This document shows positions 1 to 10,613 of a stretch of 64,000 nucleotides of DNA, piece by piece. Where the stretch lies: NCBI GenBank assembly GCA_026826555.1, contig JAKSZT010054581.1:2969560-3033559 (forward strand), given 5' to 3'. Position 1 is the stretch's first letter, and every line of letters starts with the position of its first letter. The notes below the pieces were generated by a model. The model searched no databases and was not told where the DNA came from. It saw nothing but the letters and a program-made list of their open reading frames with translations. The translations under genes were made by a program, and so were the position numbers. The stretch comes from Tolypeutes matacus. Taxonomy: Eukaryota > Chordata > Mammalia > Cingulata > Chlamyphoridae.

Positions 1-1088
1 CCAAAAGAGGGAAAACATAAAGACCAATGAGTTTATATGACTAAGAGAATTCAAAGTGAATTAGGAGGTTATTTCAGAGGTTACACTTATGCACATCTCA
101 AAAGGAACTCATTGACTATCAAAGTAAATATTACCCCAAATAGTGGGGCTCTTGAGGGCTCTGGAGATATCCAGAAACTATAGGGAGTGTAGACAGCTCA
201 GGATTTTGGCACACTGCCAGTGGCCTGTACTTTGGAATTTACACTATACAATGTGACAGAGTTGGATGCAGTTGTAATTTTCCTACACATAGCCATGTGT
301 ATATATACCCCTCTATTTGATCCTATAGTTAGTACTAGAGTTGATAATTGTAAGTCCAAGAAAATTAAATCTTTGGGTACCCCATGTATCAGTTGGGCCC
401 TGAATCTCAACAGACTTGCAACACCTACTCTCCAGTTCATTGGAATTACACAGGAAAATTAACAAGGAGATGATGACTGACAACAACCAGCTCAAGGAAC
501 AGAGAGAGTCTGCAACTGCAAGCAAGAAATTCCTACCCAACTGCCCCATGGGATATAAGCCCTCTCTCAATTACAGTTGGAGTGGACATCAACATCACAG
601 AATCCACAGGATGGGGAATGGATGATGGACTAGAGTAGATTTACAGTTGTTCTACTGTGGACTTGCTATCTTAGCAATGGAATAATTTTATATCATGAAT
701 GTGGAGGCAGTGGCCACTGGAGGTTCTGAGGGGAGTGAGAGGGAAAAATAGGGTAATTTGGGAGCATACTTGGGGCTTGGGGATTATCCTGAATGACATT
801 GCAATGAAAGAAACAAACCATTGTATATATTGTAATAACTTGCAAAATTGTGCAGGAGAGTGTAAACTACAATGTAAAGTATAATCATCACTTATGGCAA
901 TGCCCCAAGATGTGTTCATCAATTGTGGCAAATGTATCACACTAATGAAGGGTGTGGTTGATGTGGGAAAATGTGGATTGCTATTGAGAAGGACACATGG
1001 GAATCCCCTATTTTTGTGTGTGTAACATTTATGTAACTGAAGTTTCTTTAAAAAAATTTAAAAGTACATTAAAAAAAAAAAAGAAAAA
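1..1088 (+). mobile_element. L1 3'UTR tail
   Basis: Non-coding end of a sense-strand L1 that enters from outside the window. The same text recurs at 30716-31340 and 61300-62455 on the + strand and at 36281-36805 on the minus strand. Recurring landmarks are the 'gtggccactggaggttctgagg' type block near 705, the 'aaattgtgcagga' block near 845, the 'gggaatcccctat' block near 1000, and a terminal A-rich tract at 1068-1088. Short ORFs inside it are not conserved between copies and are not genes. Confidence 0.8.
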
Positions 1089-1662
1089 TGTCCTAAGAGC
1101 TGCCGTCCTGAGTCCTGTGTCACTGAATGCTGGGACTGGGGCTGAGGTCCTAGAAATCCATAGTGAGAGAGCCCAGCACAACTCCATCCACTCCTACCAT
1201 GAAACCCTGAGGAATTGACCCTACACAATGGGATTCAGTCTTACAAAAAACTGTTTTTTTGTAACAGGCTTGCAGCAGAAACTTTATTTTTGAACGCTAT
1301 ACTAGGAGCAGAGAGCTGTTTCCTGTTATATTTCCTGTTATATTAGTGTTATCAGTACCCATTGGGGACCCAAATGTGATAACCTATGGGTGCCCTCACC
1401 TCTGACCTCCACAATTGCCCAAGTAATATCTGCTCTGGTCCTATCCTTGGCACATCACTCCTGCGTGAGTGGGGCAGGTCAAACCACCTCAGGCTCGGTG
1501 TTCCCAACTGTACTTTGATCAATTTAGACCCCAATGTTTCTGGAAATCCCTTTTCATCATATCATTTCAGGAACACAGCCTCAAATGCAGCATACTGCAA
1601 CCTAGCTATATATTTTAGCCAAGTGACATGCATAAAAAATAACCTCCATGTATGAATGTAGG
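1089..1662. other. no gene recognised
   Basis: Apparently single-copy sequence between an L1 tail and an LTR. I see no conserved ORF, RNA gene or repeat here. Confidence 0.5.
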
Positions 1663-2111
1663 TATATTAATCAGGGTTCTATAGGGAAATAGAACCAACA
1701 GGAAACATTTGTAAATAGTATTAGATTTTACAAAATTGTCTAACATGAACGTGAGGATGCACAAGTCCAAATTCTGTAGGGCAGACTGCAAGGCAGGGAC
1801 TCCAGTGAACATCCTCAATGAGTTTTCCAGGAAGCTGCATGCCTTGCTGTCTCAGGTAGAGGTGCAAATTCTCCCTCTGAATGCTGAAATCACTTGTCCT
1901 TTAAGACCTTCAACTAATTGGATGAGACATCACTGATTTTTGATGGATAATCTCCTCAGGTGATTGCATATATAATCAGTCATATATGCAATCAACTCAC
2001 TGATGATTAAAGTCCATGAAATGCCCTTGTATTGCAAGTAGCCCAGGGTTTGTGTGACCAAACACCTGGACACCATTACCTGACTGAGTTGACATATTAA
2101 CTTAATCATCA
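1663..2111 (-). mobile_element. MLT2-like ERVL LTR (3' LTR)
   Basis: Read on the + strand it opens with the 'attaatcagggttctataggga' type motif and closes with 'cttaatcatca'. This is the reverse complement of the MLT2 group of ERVL LTRs, which end in a CTAATACA-like terminus. The minus orientation agrees with the ERVL pol remnants at 3214-6287, so this is best read as the 3' LTR of that provirus. The 5' LTR is not present. Family-level identification is by motif recall and was not checked against a library. Confidence 0.7.
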
Positions 2112-2182
2112 GAGTCCACTCCTTGTCAACTGGGAAGCCAAACACATCTCCTTAAACCATATTTAATTTCTAAATAAAGACA

Positions 2183-2820
2183 ATTATATATATATAGTAT
2201 AGCTATATATATACTATATACTATATACTATATACTATATACTATATACTATATACTATATACTATATACTATATACTATATACTATATACTATATNNNN
2301 NNNNNNNNNNNNNNNNNNNNNNNNNNNNNNNNNNNNNNNNNNNNNNNNNNNNNNNNNNNNNNNNNNNNNNNNNNNNNNNNNNNNNNNNNNNNNNNNNNNN
2401 NNNNNNNNNNNNNNNNNNNNNNNNNNNNNNNNNNNNNNNNNNNNNNNNNNNNNNNNNNNNNNNNNNNNNNNNNNNNNNNNNNNNNNNNNNNNNNNNNNNN
2501 NNNNNNNNNNNNNNNNNNNNNNNNNNNNNNNNNNNNNNNNNNNNNNNNNNNNNNNNNNNNNNNNNNNNNNNNNNNNNNNNNNNNNNNNNATATACTATAT
2601 ACTATATACTATATACTATATACTATATACTATATAATATATAATATATAATATATAATATATAATCTATAATCTATAATCTATAATCTATAATCTATAA
2701 TCTATAATATATAATATATAATATATAATATATAATATATAATATATAATATATAATATATAATATATAATAATATATAATATATAATATATAAAATATA
2801 TAATATTATATATATATATA
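2183..2820. repeat. AT-only heptanucleotide satellite with assembly gap
   Basis: Long run of 7-bp units in homogeneous blocks: ACTATAT units up to and after the gap, then AATATAT units, a block of about eight AATCTAT units near 2665-2707, then AATATAT units again. The N run 2297-2589 lies inside the array, so the true length is unknown. The variants are single-base derivatives of each other and sorted into blocks, as expected from local slippage or unequal exchange. Confidence 0.95.
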
Positions 2821-3213
2821 GCTTTTCCCACCTAACAATATTCAACTGTCCTGCTTGCAACTGGAACCACATTAAATGCCTCCAAATTAAGGTGCAACTT
2901 CTTTGGTAACATTAACTCCCTTGACATCCTTAAATACTATTACATGAACCTAAACCAACTTATATCATATAATAAGTGGAAAGGAGAGGGGAGAAAACAA
3001 GGGTATTTTTTTTTTATGTACATATCCAACTCTACTCAAAGCCAAAAAAGGAAGAAATAACCATGACCATTATAGTCCTCATTTCTGTTACGTGTCACAT
3101 GTTCAAAGTTCATATTCATCACTACCTTCTTCCACTAGCTATTCCATGTTCCCTTTACCCTCAGGAAGAATCCATATGGCTCTGGTCCTTTGCCTAGTAG
3201 TGTGACCCAAACC

Positions 3214-3453
3214 TTAATTCCTGAATATTCTTGGCCATTGTTTGCATTTCTGGATTGAGTTGTTGCAATTTTCCATGACCTTAATCACAGGGCATGGTAA
3301 TATTAAGAGATGCCCTAGGGCATCTACTGCATCCCAGAAAATCTCTTCTTTGCCCTCATTGTGTACATGCAGTCCTATTACCCCTTGATAGTTAGAATCA
3401 ATCAATATAGCCAGTATAGTAATTCCTTTCTTTGCCCATTGATTCAGAAGCAT
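3214..3453 (-). pseudogene. ERVL dUTPase domain remnant
   Basis: Eighty codons open on the minus strand resemble the retroviral dUTPase encoded at the 3' end of ERVL pol. The stretch includes the 'KKGITILA' region, a 'NYQGVIGLHVHNEG' type motif and a hydrophobic 'LLILPCPV' stretch near the C-terminus. In a live virus this enzyme converts dUTP to dUMP and limits uracil incorporation during reverse transcription. Flanking frames are closed by stops, so it is a dead copy. Position downstream of integrase supports the ERVL assignment. Confidence 0.7.
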
Positions 3454-3612
3454 GAGGAACCCAAATTGGCCAGGTGACAGTCAACTTCCAGGCCAGTGGA
3501 ATCATTGTTGTGTTCCTAGGTGGAAAGCACTCCTCCTTTTGGAACTAAGACCTGTAGACCAGCAGAGCTTAAGGTTGCATGGGCAGGAAGAAAATGTTTT
3601 CCTAATAGATCA

Positions 3613-4405
3613 CTAAGGTAAATAGCAAGTGTTGCCACTGTCATTTCCACCCCATGATCCGGGACCTGTGAATCCTGGATATGAGAAAGCACCATGGAGT
3701 GGATGCTGATTTAGAGCATACACTGCCTCCTGTAGAACATTGTCCCAGCCCTGAAAGAAATTGCTGCTTAGTTGGCAGTATAATTGGATCAATAAAAGGC
3801 CATTCCACCATTCTATCAATCCAGCTGTTTCAGGATGTTGGGGAACATGGTAAGACCAGTGTATTCCATGAGCATGCGCACATTCTTGGACATCATTTGC
3901 TGTGCAGTGGATCCTTGATCAGAAGCAATGCTGTGTGGAATACTATGGTGGTGGACAAGACATTTAGTAAGTTCACAGATGGTAGTTTTTGAAGTAGTAT
4001 TGCTTAAAGGGAGGAAAACCCATATCTAGAGTATGCATCTATTCCAGTTAGAACAAATCATTGCCCATATATGATGGAAGTGGTCCAATTTTAATCAACC
4101 TGCCATCAGGTAGAAGGATGATCACTTTGGGTAATGGTGTCATATTGGAGGCTGAGTGTGGTTATCTGGGGATGGCAGTATGGGCTTTCAATACTGGCCC
4201 AAGCCAGGTCATCCTTGGTGAGGGGAAGTCCATGTTTCTGAGCCCATGCATAACCTTCATCCCTACCTCCATGGCGACTTTGCTCATGGGCCCATTGGGA
4301 AATGACAGGAGTGACTATGGAAAGAGGCTGACTGGTATCCACAGAACAAGTCATCTTATCCACTTGATTATTAAAGTTTCCTCAGCTGAAGTCACCCTCT
4401 GGTGA
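3613..4405 (-). pseudogene. ERVL integrase remnant
   Basis: Two minus-strand open stretches (4363-4106 and 3819-3613) resemble the integrase N-terminal zinc-binding domain and the C-terminal part of the catalytic core. The first holds the two histidines in 'WAHEQSRHGG' but only one clear cysteine of the expected pair ('SPYCHPQ'). The second holds 'WWNGLLLIQL' and 'AVYALNQHP', typical of the region around the last catalytic glutamate, although here the residue preceding the double tryptophan block has drifted. The sequence between them (3820-4105) is frameshifted. No function expected. Confidence 0.75.
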
Positions 4406-5521
4406 ACATTAATGTGTGACACAAATATTTTCACCATTTTGCTCACTCAGAAAGGTCTACCCACATACCTCTTCCTCAGTCACCATTTTCACAAATTTTC
4501 CAATCAAGCTCTGTCCACTGGGAGGGTTTTCCCTCTTCAGGGTGTCTGAGAATGGGGCTGCAGTGCTGCTGTCCACTTTCAGGTGATGTCTGCATATTGT
4601 GCATAGCCATCTGCAAACCAGGCCTGAGTTTTCTTGTCCTCAGTCAACTGATTATAAGAACTCTTTGAGAATTCACAGCTGTGGGCTGTGAAAGAGAAGG
4701 TAACCTGTTAAGTGTGATGACCAAGCGCATTTGGGCCGCTTCATAATGTAACGTACTTGTGCCTTCAGGACCTGCTCAGACCCTATCTCATATATACCAC
4801 TTGCACTTTAGCATGGGATGCTGCTACTCATGCCCAACTTCATGGTTTGGTGAGTCAGTCAATACCTATTTCATGAGAGGCAACCTAGCTCATGACAGGC
4901 AACTGGTGGGCCATGGTTAAGTGTTCTCTCTCTACTAAGGCCCAGTAGCAGGTCAAAAGCAATCACTAAAAAGGGAGTGGTTATCTGCACAGGATGGCTG
5001 AGCTTTGCTCCAAAATCTTAAGGGTCTGCATTGTGGTTCTCCTACAGGGGCCTGCCAAAGGCTGCCAATGTCATCTCTATATGTCACTGACTCTTCCAGA
5101 ACCACTGGATCTGCTGATTCCTATGGCCCATATGGCAGTGAAGCTTGCACAACAGCCTGGACCTGTCATAGAGCCTCCTCTTTTTCCCATCTCTACTCAA
5201 AGCTGGCAGCTTTACTGGTCATGTGGTAAATGGGCTGGAGTAGCACACCCAAAGGATGAATATCTTGTATCCAAAATCTGAAGAGGCCAATTGAGCATTG
5301 TGTTCCTTTTTCAATCAAAGGAGGGGCCAGATGCCACAGCTTATTCTTCACTTTAGAATGATTATCTCAACATGCCCCATACCACTGGACACCTAGAAAT
5401 TTCACCAAGGTGGAAAGCCATTGTATTTTTGTTGGATTTTTCTCAGATTCTTTGTCATGCAAATGCCTTACCAATAAGTCTAGAGAAGTTGCTACTTCTT
5501 GCTTTCTAGGTCCAATCATCA
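4406..5521 (-). pseudogene. ERVL RT connection and RNase H remnant
   Basis: No long ORF remains. On the minus strand around 4590-4655 the translation contains 'TQAWFADG', matching the start of the RNase H domain, whose aspartate in the F-x-D-G box is catalytic. This sits between RT (5522-5833) and integrase (3613-4405), exactly where RNase H belongs. The rest is diverged. The + strand ORFs at 4994-5281 are antisense shadows. Confidence 0.6.
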
Positions 5522-5833
5522 TCATATCATCCATAGAATGAGCCAGTATGATGTCTTGTGGAGAGAGAGATGATCAAGTTTCCAGCAGACAATATTTTGA
5601 CATAAGGCTGGGGATTTGATATACTGCTGAGTTAAGGGATGTTGCTGGCCTTGCCAGCTGAAAGCAAACTGTTTCTGGTGGCCCTTTCTAATGGCAATTG
5701 TGAAAGCATTTGCCAGATCAATAGCTGCATACCAGGTACCAGAGGATGTGTTAATTTGCTTTAGCAATAATACCACATCTGGAACAGTAGCTACAATTGG
5801 AGTCATCACCTGGTTATGTTTACAATAATCCAC
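5522..5833 (-). pseudogene. ERVL reverse transcriptase remnant
   Basis: Open for 103 codons on the minus strand with 'GTWYAAIDLANAF' (the RT motif carrying the first catalytic aspartate) and 'QKQFAFSWQGQQ'. A frame change removes the usual motif after the glutamine-rich block. The catalytic box lies at about 5522-5545 in another frame and reads S-M-D-D, so both aspartates survive but the preceding aromatic residue is lost. Continuous with the upstream segment at 5820-6287. Confidence 0.85.
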
Positions 5834-6287
5834 TGTTGTCCTCCAAGGTCCATATGCTTTCTACACAGGCCAAGTTGGAGAGTTGAATAGAGATGTGGTA
5901 AGAATCACTCGCTTCCCCTGCATCCTTCAAATCCTTGATGATGGAACTGATCTCTGCATCCATTCCTGGAATCAAATATTGCTTTTGATTGACTATTTTG
6001 CTAGATAGGGGCAGTTGTGGTGGCTTCCACTTGGCATTTACTACCATAATAACACTCACTCCACAATTCAGGAAACCGATGTGGTGATTCTTTCCATTGG
6101 TGCTTGTGTCTATTCCAATTAAACATTGTTGAACTGGGCAAATAACCACAGAATGGGCCCAGGGACCCACTGAACCCACTGTGTCACAGACCTGACTTAA
6201 AACTCCATCAATCACCTGACCTGTATAAGCCCCTACTCTGGTGAGTATATCAAAATGACATTTTGGGTCTCTTGGAATTAATGTCAC
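5820..6287 (-). pseudogene. ERVL protease end and RT N-terminus
   Basis: 155 codons are open on the minus strand. The first half has protease-type sequence with a 'CLIGIDTSTN' region. The second half has the linker 'NQKQYLIPG' and 'IKDLKDAG', which leads into the RT fingers. A shift near 5870-5820 breaks the link to the RT segment. The ERVL match fades at about 6310, where the minisatellite begins, so gag and the 5' LTR are absent. Confidence 0.75.
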
Positions 6288-6325
6288 TTCTGTATCAGTA
6301 TCTCATAATCCCCAAAATGTCTGAT

Positions 6326-8102
6326 ACATGGGTGCCATGGGGTCACAGGCCTGCACAGGCTCCTCAGGCCTCCAATGGCTCCAAAGTCTCCACAGGCCTG
6401 CAGAGGCACCATGGGCTCCACAGGCTCCACAAACCTCCACATGCTTCACAGTCTCCATGGGCTCCACCAACTCTATGGGTTCCACAGGCCTCCACAAGCT
6501 CCACAGACCCAAGGGCCTCCATGGGCTGGAAAGGTGTCCATGGGTTCCATAGACTCCACAGTCTCTGTGGGCTTGGAGCATCCATGGCCACCACAGGCTC
6601 CATGGGCTGCACAGGCTCCATTGGCACCACAGGCTTCAACTCACTTCACAGGCTCAATGGGCTCCATGTGCTCCAATGGCCTCCATGGAATCTGAGGGCT
6701 CTATGGCCTCCATGGCCTCCACAGCCTCAATGGGCCTGCACAGGCTCCATGGGCTCCAGAAGCTCCACAGGCTCCACATGCTCCACAGGCTTGTGCAGGC
6801 TTCACAGGCCTCCATGGGTTCCACAGAATCCATAGAATTCATGGGCACCAGTGGCACCATGGGACTCCAGAGTTTCCACAGGCCTCCACTGGCTCCACAA
6901 GCTCCACAGACTCCACAGGCTCCATGGGCTCCACAGGCCCCATGGCCTCCATGGGCTCCACGAGCTTAATGGCATTCACAGGCTCCACAGTCCTGCACAG
7001 TCTCTGAGGGCTCCACATCCTTCATGGAATTCACGGGATCCACAGACTCCACAGGCTTTACAGCATCCACAGGCCCCATGGTCCTGCACAGGCTCCAAAG
7101 TCTCCACAGACTCCATGGAATTCACAGGCTCACCAGACTCCACATGCTCCATGGGCCTGCACCAGTTCCAAGGTCTCCACAGGACTCCACTGGTTCCCAA
7201 AGCTTCATAGACTCCATTGGCTTCACAGACTCCATAGGTTGCACAAGCTCCACACGTTACACAGGCTCCACAGTCCTTCACAAACTCCAGGCACCCATAA
7301 ATGCCACAGGCTCAACAGTCTCAATGGACTCCACAAGCTCCAAAGACCAGCACAGACTCCATGGGCTCCAGGGGGTCCACAGTCTTGCAAAGGCCTCCAC
7401 AGACTCCACAGTCTCCATGTGCTACACTGGCTCAGTGGGCTCCACAGGCCTCCACATGCACACTCTCCACAGGCTCCAAAGATTTCTCGGGCCTTCCCAG
7501 GCTCCATGGCCTCCACAGGCTCTATGGGCACCACACGTTCCCCAAACTTCCACTGGCTCCATGGGCTCCACAGTACTCCATGGACTCCACAGTCTCCAAT
7601 GGGTAAATGGGCCTGCACAGGTTATGGCTTCCACAGAAGCCACACGTTCTATCGGTTCCATAGGCCTGCACATGCTCAAGGGCTCCATGGGCTGCACAGT
7701 TTCCCTGGGCCTGCACATTCTCCACAACATACAGAGCCATCCATGGGCTCCACAGTCCTGCAGGCTCCTGGTACTCCATGGCCAACACTTGCTCCTCTGG
7801 ATGCGCAGGTTCCAGGGACTCCATGGGTTCCACAACCTCCACAGGCTCCACAGGGATCCATGGCTCCGTGGGCTCCACCAGCTCCACTGGCCTGCACCAG
7901 CTCCATGGCCTCCACAAACTCCACAAGCTCCACAGGTCCACAGGTTCCATGGGCCAGCACAGGCTCCACAGGCCTCCCCATCTCCACAAGCTCCACGGGC
8001 TGCATGGGCTCCACAGTTATCCACAGTCCCATCGTCTTCACAGCTGCCACATTATTTGAAGACTCTTAGAGCTCCATGGCCTCCATACGCTCCACAGACT
8101 GA
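6326..8102. repeat. 1.8-kb minisatellite of about 9-bp units (GGCTCCACA / GGCTCCATG)
   Basis: The array is made of variants such as ggctccaca, ggctccatg, gactccaca, with interspersed 10-bp versions (ggcctccaca, ggcctgcaca) that shift phase. The 9-bp core contains no stop codon in any of its six frames, which produces long overlapping ORFs on both strands (up to 389 codons at 7024-8193 +). Their translations are low-complexity triplets such as G-S-T, L-H-R, A-P-Q on + and W-S-L, V-E-P, C-G-A on minus. I treat these as artefacts of composition. The array starts where the ERVL match ends and stops at an L1-type region. Confidence 0.9.
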
Positions 8103-8224
8103 TTGGTTCCACCTACAGCTAATGCAGATTTTGGCCAGCAAACTTCTTGTCCTGAATTGGAGGGGTTGCAAATTTCCAGGCCTGGTGGGGTGAGGGTATT
8201 GTCTCCCTGAGAGCTAGCAGGGAG

Positions 8225-9045
8225 TTAAAGATAATTTTTCTCCATATTAATAAATACCCTCCCTACTGCCCCAAGCTGGTTTCTGAAGAGGCAGAGGGAG
8301 GGAGGGTGTGGGCAGGCCAAGTGTGGAGAACAGCCTCTGAGAAAGTATGTGAGACTTGGCCAGCCCTGAGGACTTGCTTCAGCACTGTCCACCCACCTGA
8401 GAAGTTGCACTGAAGGCCTCTCCCTAGCACCTGGGGTCTGAGCTGAGCAGTCTAGTAAAGAGCACCATCTGCTGTCCAGACCAGAAAAGTGTATGAAAAA
8501 GGAAAAATAAAGAAATAAATAACATAGGCAAACCGGTGCCTTTACTGCCACCCTCTTCAAGGCCCTTGGAAACTGGCCTGCACCTCATTACTGGGTCATT
8601 AACATTTTTTGAGTGATTAAACAGGGGCAATCCTAAATATCTAGAACAAGTTGAGCCAAGACTCAAAGAACAGTGGTAACAAACAGTGACTTAAAAAATC
8701 CCTAGCAAGGGAGACATAGTGAACATCAGTGTACACTCAGCATCATAGTCAGATGCCCAAACATCACCAAAAACTGACAAGCCATACAAAGAAAGAGGTA
8801 GATATGACTCAGTCAAAGGAACAAATCAGAACTCCATATGAGACAGGATTTAAAGCAGCTAATCAATGAGATTCATACAAATCTCCTAAATCAAATCATA
8901 GAGTTGAAGGAAAACAAGACTAAATAAAGAAAAGACTTTAAGAAAATACTGAGTGAGAACCCCCCAAAATTAAATCATTGATAGAAAAATAACACCTTAT
9001 GTAAATTAAAAACAAAATAAGTGAGATTAAGAATACAATAGATCG
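8225..9045 (+). mobile_element. L1 5'UTR and ORF1 start, truncated
   Basis: Matches the 5'UTR of the L1 at 47705: both share the 'gagcaccatctgctg' block (8459 versus about 48097), the 'ttactgggtc' block, the 'gacaatcctaa' type block and a following ORF1 start (ATG near 8804, 'tgactcagtcaaagg'). The coding part breaks off around 9045 with stops before that. The exact 5' boundary after the minisatellite is unclear (8103-8225). Confidence 0.65.
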
Positions 9046-9727
9046 AGGCTGCCATTGGGACCTGCTTTGGGACACAGCAAACAAGGATACTGCTTACCAA
9101 CTCCCAGAACAGTGAGTGTCAGAGAAACGAAGAAGCCAAAACAAGAAATCATGAGTTATTAAATCTCCCAGCTCCCAGAAAGAGCTCCACTCTGCCACTC
9201 ATGAGATAAGTGAAGGTAAAACTCCTGGGGCATTATATCTCACTGAGAGTAGAGCAGATGTCTACCTCCATGTGAAAGTGCTCTGAGTTACCTAGGAAGG
9301 AAGTGGAAAGAGGAAAGCCAGGAATAATGGGGAGTTGCTTACCTCAGTGATGGGAAGGGGCACAAATACCTGTCCCTCAGTGTGGACAGACTAGGTAAAG
9401 ACACTAGCCCCCTTCTCCAAATGGAAATGTGATGGCAGATTCCCTGGGAGGAAGAGAGGTCTGGGAGAGTAGAGAGGGATTTCTTTGTGGCAAGTATAGC
9501 CAGATGGGCTCCCTTGAATATCAGAAGGGACTCTGACTCAACAGGGAGAAGGGATGGGAAATGCTTCAGGCAGGTGGTCATGCCCAGCCACCTGGGTAAA
9601 GAGAGGAATTACATCAGTGAGGAGGCAGAGACAGGTGGTGATCAGCACCACTCCAGATGACTGCAGGGGATCCAACCAGCCCGAGGGAAAGGGGCAGTTA
9701 GCCTTCTGAAAGGCTAATCAAACCAAG
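9046..9727. other. no gene recognised
   Basis: Purine-rich sequence with a style like L1 5'UTRs, but I could not align it to the other L1 copies in the window. No supported ORF. Confidence 0.4.
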
Positions 9728-9800
9728 GAAGCAGAATACCTCAGTGGAAGAATTCCTTCCTAGCATATATGAGGTCCCTGGTTCGATTCCTGGCTCTTCT
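9728..9800 (+). mobile_element. tRNA-derived SINE head (DAS-like)
   Basis: Contains an A-box-like 'acctcagtggaag' near 9739 and a perfect RNA polymerase III B box 'ggttcgattcc' near 9780, spaced as in a tRNA, with 'cctagca' in the anticodon position consistent with descent from tRNA-Ala. Base pairing of the acceptor stem is poor and there is no tRNA 3' end, so I call it a SINE head and not a tRNA gene. Confidence 0.6.
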
Positions 9801-9888
9801 GTGAGAAGTGATTCAGCAGGTTATGAGGCATTCAGATGAAACATTATGACAGGGACATATAGACATTTTCTTTGTAGTAGCATTTCTT

Positions 9889-10034
9889 GAATCTCTTTTT
9901 TTTTTTTTTTTCAAAAAAGAGTCCCTTTTATTTTAATTCCCTTACTTTCCTAAACCCAGTTCAAAACCTGCAAAGGGCAGGCAGCAGGGTGAGTGATTGA
10001 GGAACACCAGCAGCCTGAGAAGATCCTAAGGGAT
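9889..10034 (-). pseudogene. retroposed transcript 3' end, source unknown
   Basis: A run of T at 9896-9912 followed on the minus-strand reading by a polyadenylation-type AATAAAA just upstream of the tract looks like the poly-A end of a processed transcript on the minus strand. The MaLR LTR starts directly behind it at 10035. I do not recognise the parent gene, and no coding part is visible. Confidence 0.4.
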
Positions 10035-10568
10035 TGTGGCCATTGGGCAATTTGTAATTATGAATTACAAAAATATAATTGGATCATGCTTGTAAACTGA
10101 CCTGTTAAACTGGGCATGATTAAGTTATGATTAGGGTGTTGACTGGGCCACGTCAGTAGGGCATTGAGCTCCAGCCCTTTGTGGGTGGGGAAATCGAATA
10201 CAAAAGGCAAGGCAAAGGACAGAAGGAGCAGTTTTTGAGAAGCAGTTTTGATGTTGGAGTTTTGATGCTGGAGAGGAGTCCCCAGGAGAAGATAAGTGAG
10301 CCATTTGCCTGATAGTCTACAACTGACCTTGTGGAGGAACCAAAGGAGAGAAATGCAGCCCCAGGAAGAGAAGAACCCAAGAAGCCTGAACTCTGGCAAA
10401 TGATGGCAACCGTCTTGCTCCAACACGTGGCAATGGACTTTGGTGAGAGAAGAAACTTAAAGCTCTATAGCCTGGTATCTGTGGACTTCTACCCCAAATA
10501 AATGCCCTTTATAAAGACCAACCAGTTTTTGGTATTTCACATTAGCATCCCTTTGTCTGACTAGTACA
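10035..10568 (+). mobile_element. MaLR-like 5' LTR
   Basis: Starts TGTGGCCATTGG and ends GACTAGTACA (TG...CA). It contains an AATAAA signal ('ccaaataaatgcc', near 10496). Paired with the LTR at 21565-22109 and with the solo LTR at 22953-23575: all three share the 'gattaagttatgattaggg', 'gtcagtaggg' and 'gaccttgtggagga' type blocks and the 3' 'ttggtatttcacattagca' block. The two LTRs of this element differ at many sites and by small indels, so the insertion is not recent. Confidence 0.85.
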
Positions 10569-10573
10569 GAATT

Positions 10574-10589
10574 TGGTACTGAGGAGTGG
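10574..10589 (+). promoter_or_regulatory. primer binding site, tRNA-Leu-like
   Basis: TGGTACTGAGGAGTGG lies 5 bases after the 5' LTR. It differs by a small change from the complement of a tRNA-Leu 3' end (TGGTACCAGGAGTGG) used by ERVL/MaLR elements, which supports the MaLR assignment. Confidence 0.7.
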
Positions 10590-10613
10590 GGAACTGCTTT
10601 TGCATATACCAAA

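Larger units (their letters stand above)
2112..6310 (-). mobile_element. ERVL (class III) endogenous retrovirus internal region, decayed
   Basis: Read on the minus strand from 6310 downwards, the order is protease and RT N-terminus (6287-5820), RT (5833-5522), RNase H (around 4650-4590), integrase (4405-3613), dUTPase (3453-3214), post-pol sequence, then the LTR. A dUTPase placed after integrase and the absence of a recognisable env are hallmarks of the ERVL group. Frames are broken by many stops and shifts, so no product is expected. A 7-bp satellite (2183-2820) interrupts the post-pol part. The 5' end (gag and 5' LTR) is missing and replaced by a minisatellite at 6326. Confidence 0.85.

Noticed and set aside
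4994..5281. 95-codon + strand ORF
   Set aside because: Antisense to ERVL RT/RNase H sequence.
7024..8193. 389-codon ORF on the + strand
   Set aside because: Lies in the 9-bp minisatellite, where every frame on both strands is open; the translation is low-complexity triplets with no domain.
9728..9800. functional tRNA-Ala gene
   Set aside because: Box A and box B are present but the acceptor stem does not pair and the 3' end is not tRNA-like; a SINE head explains it better.
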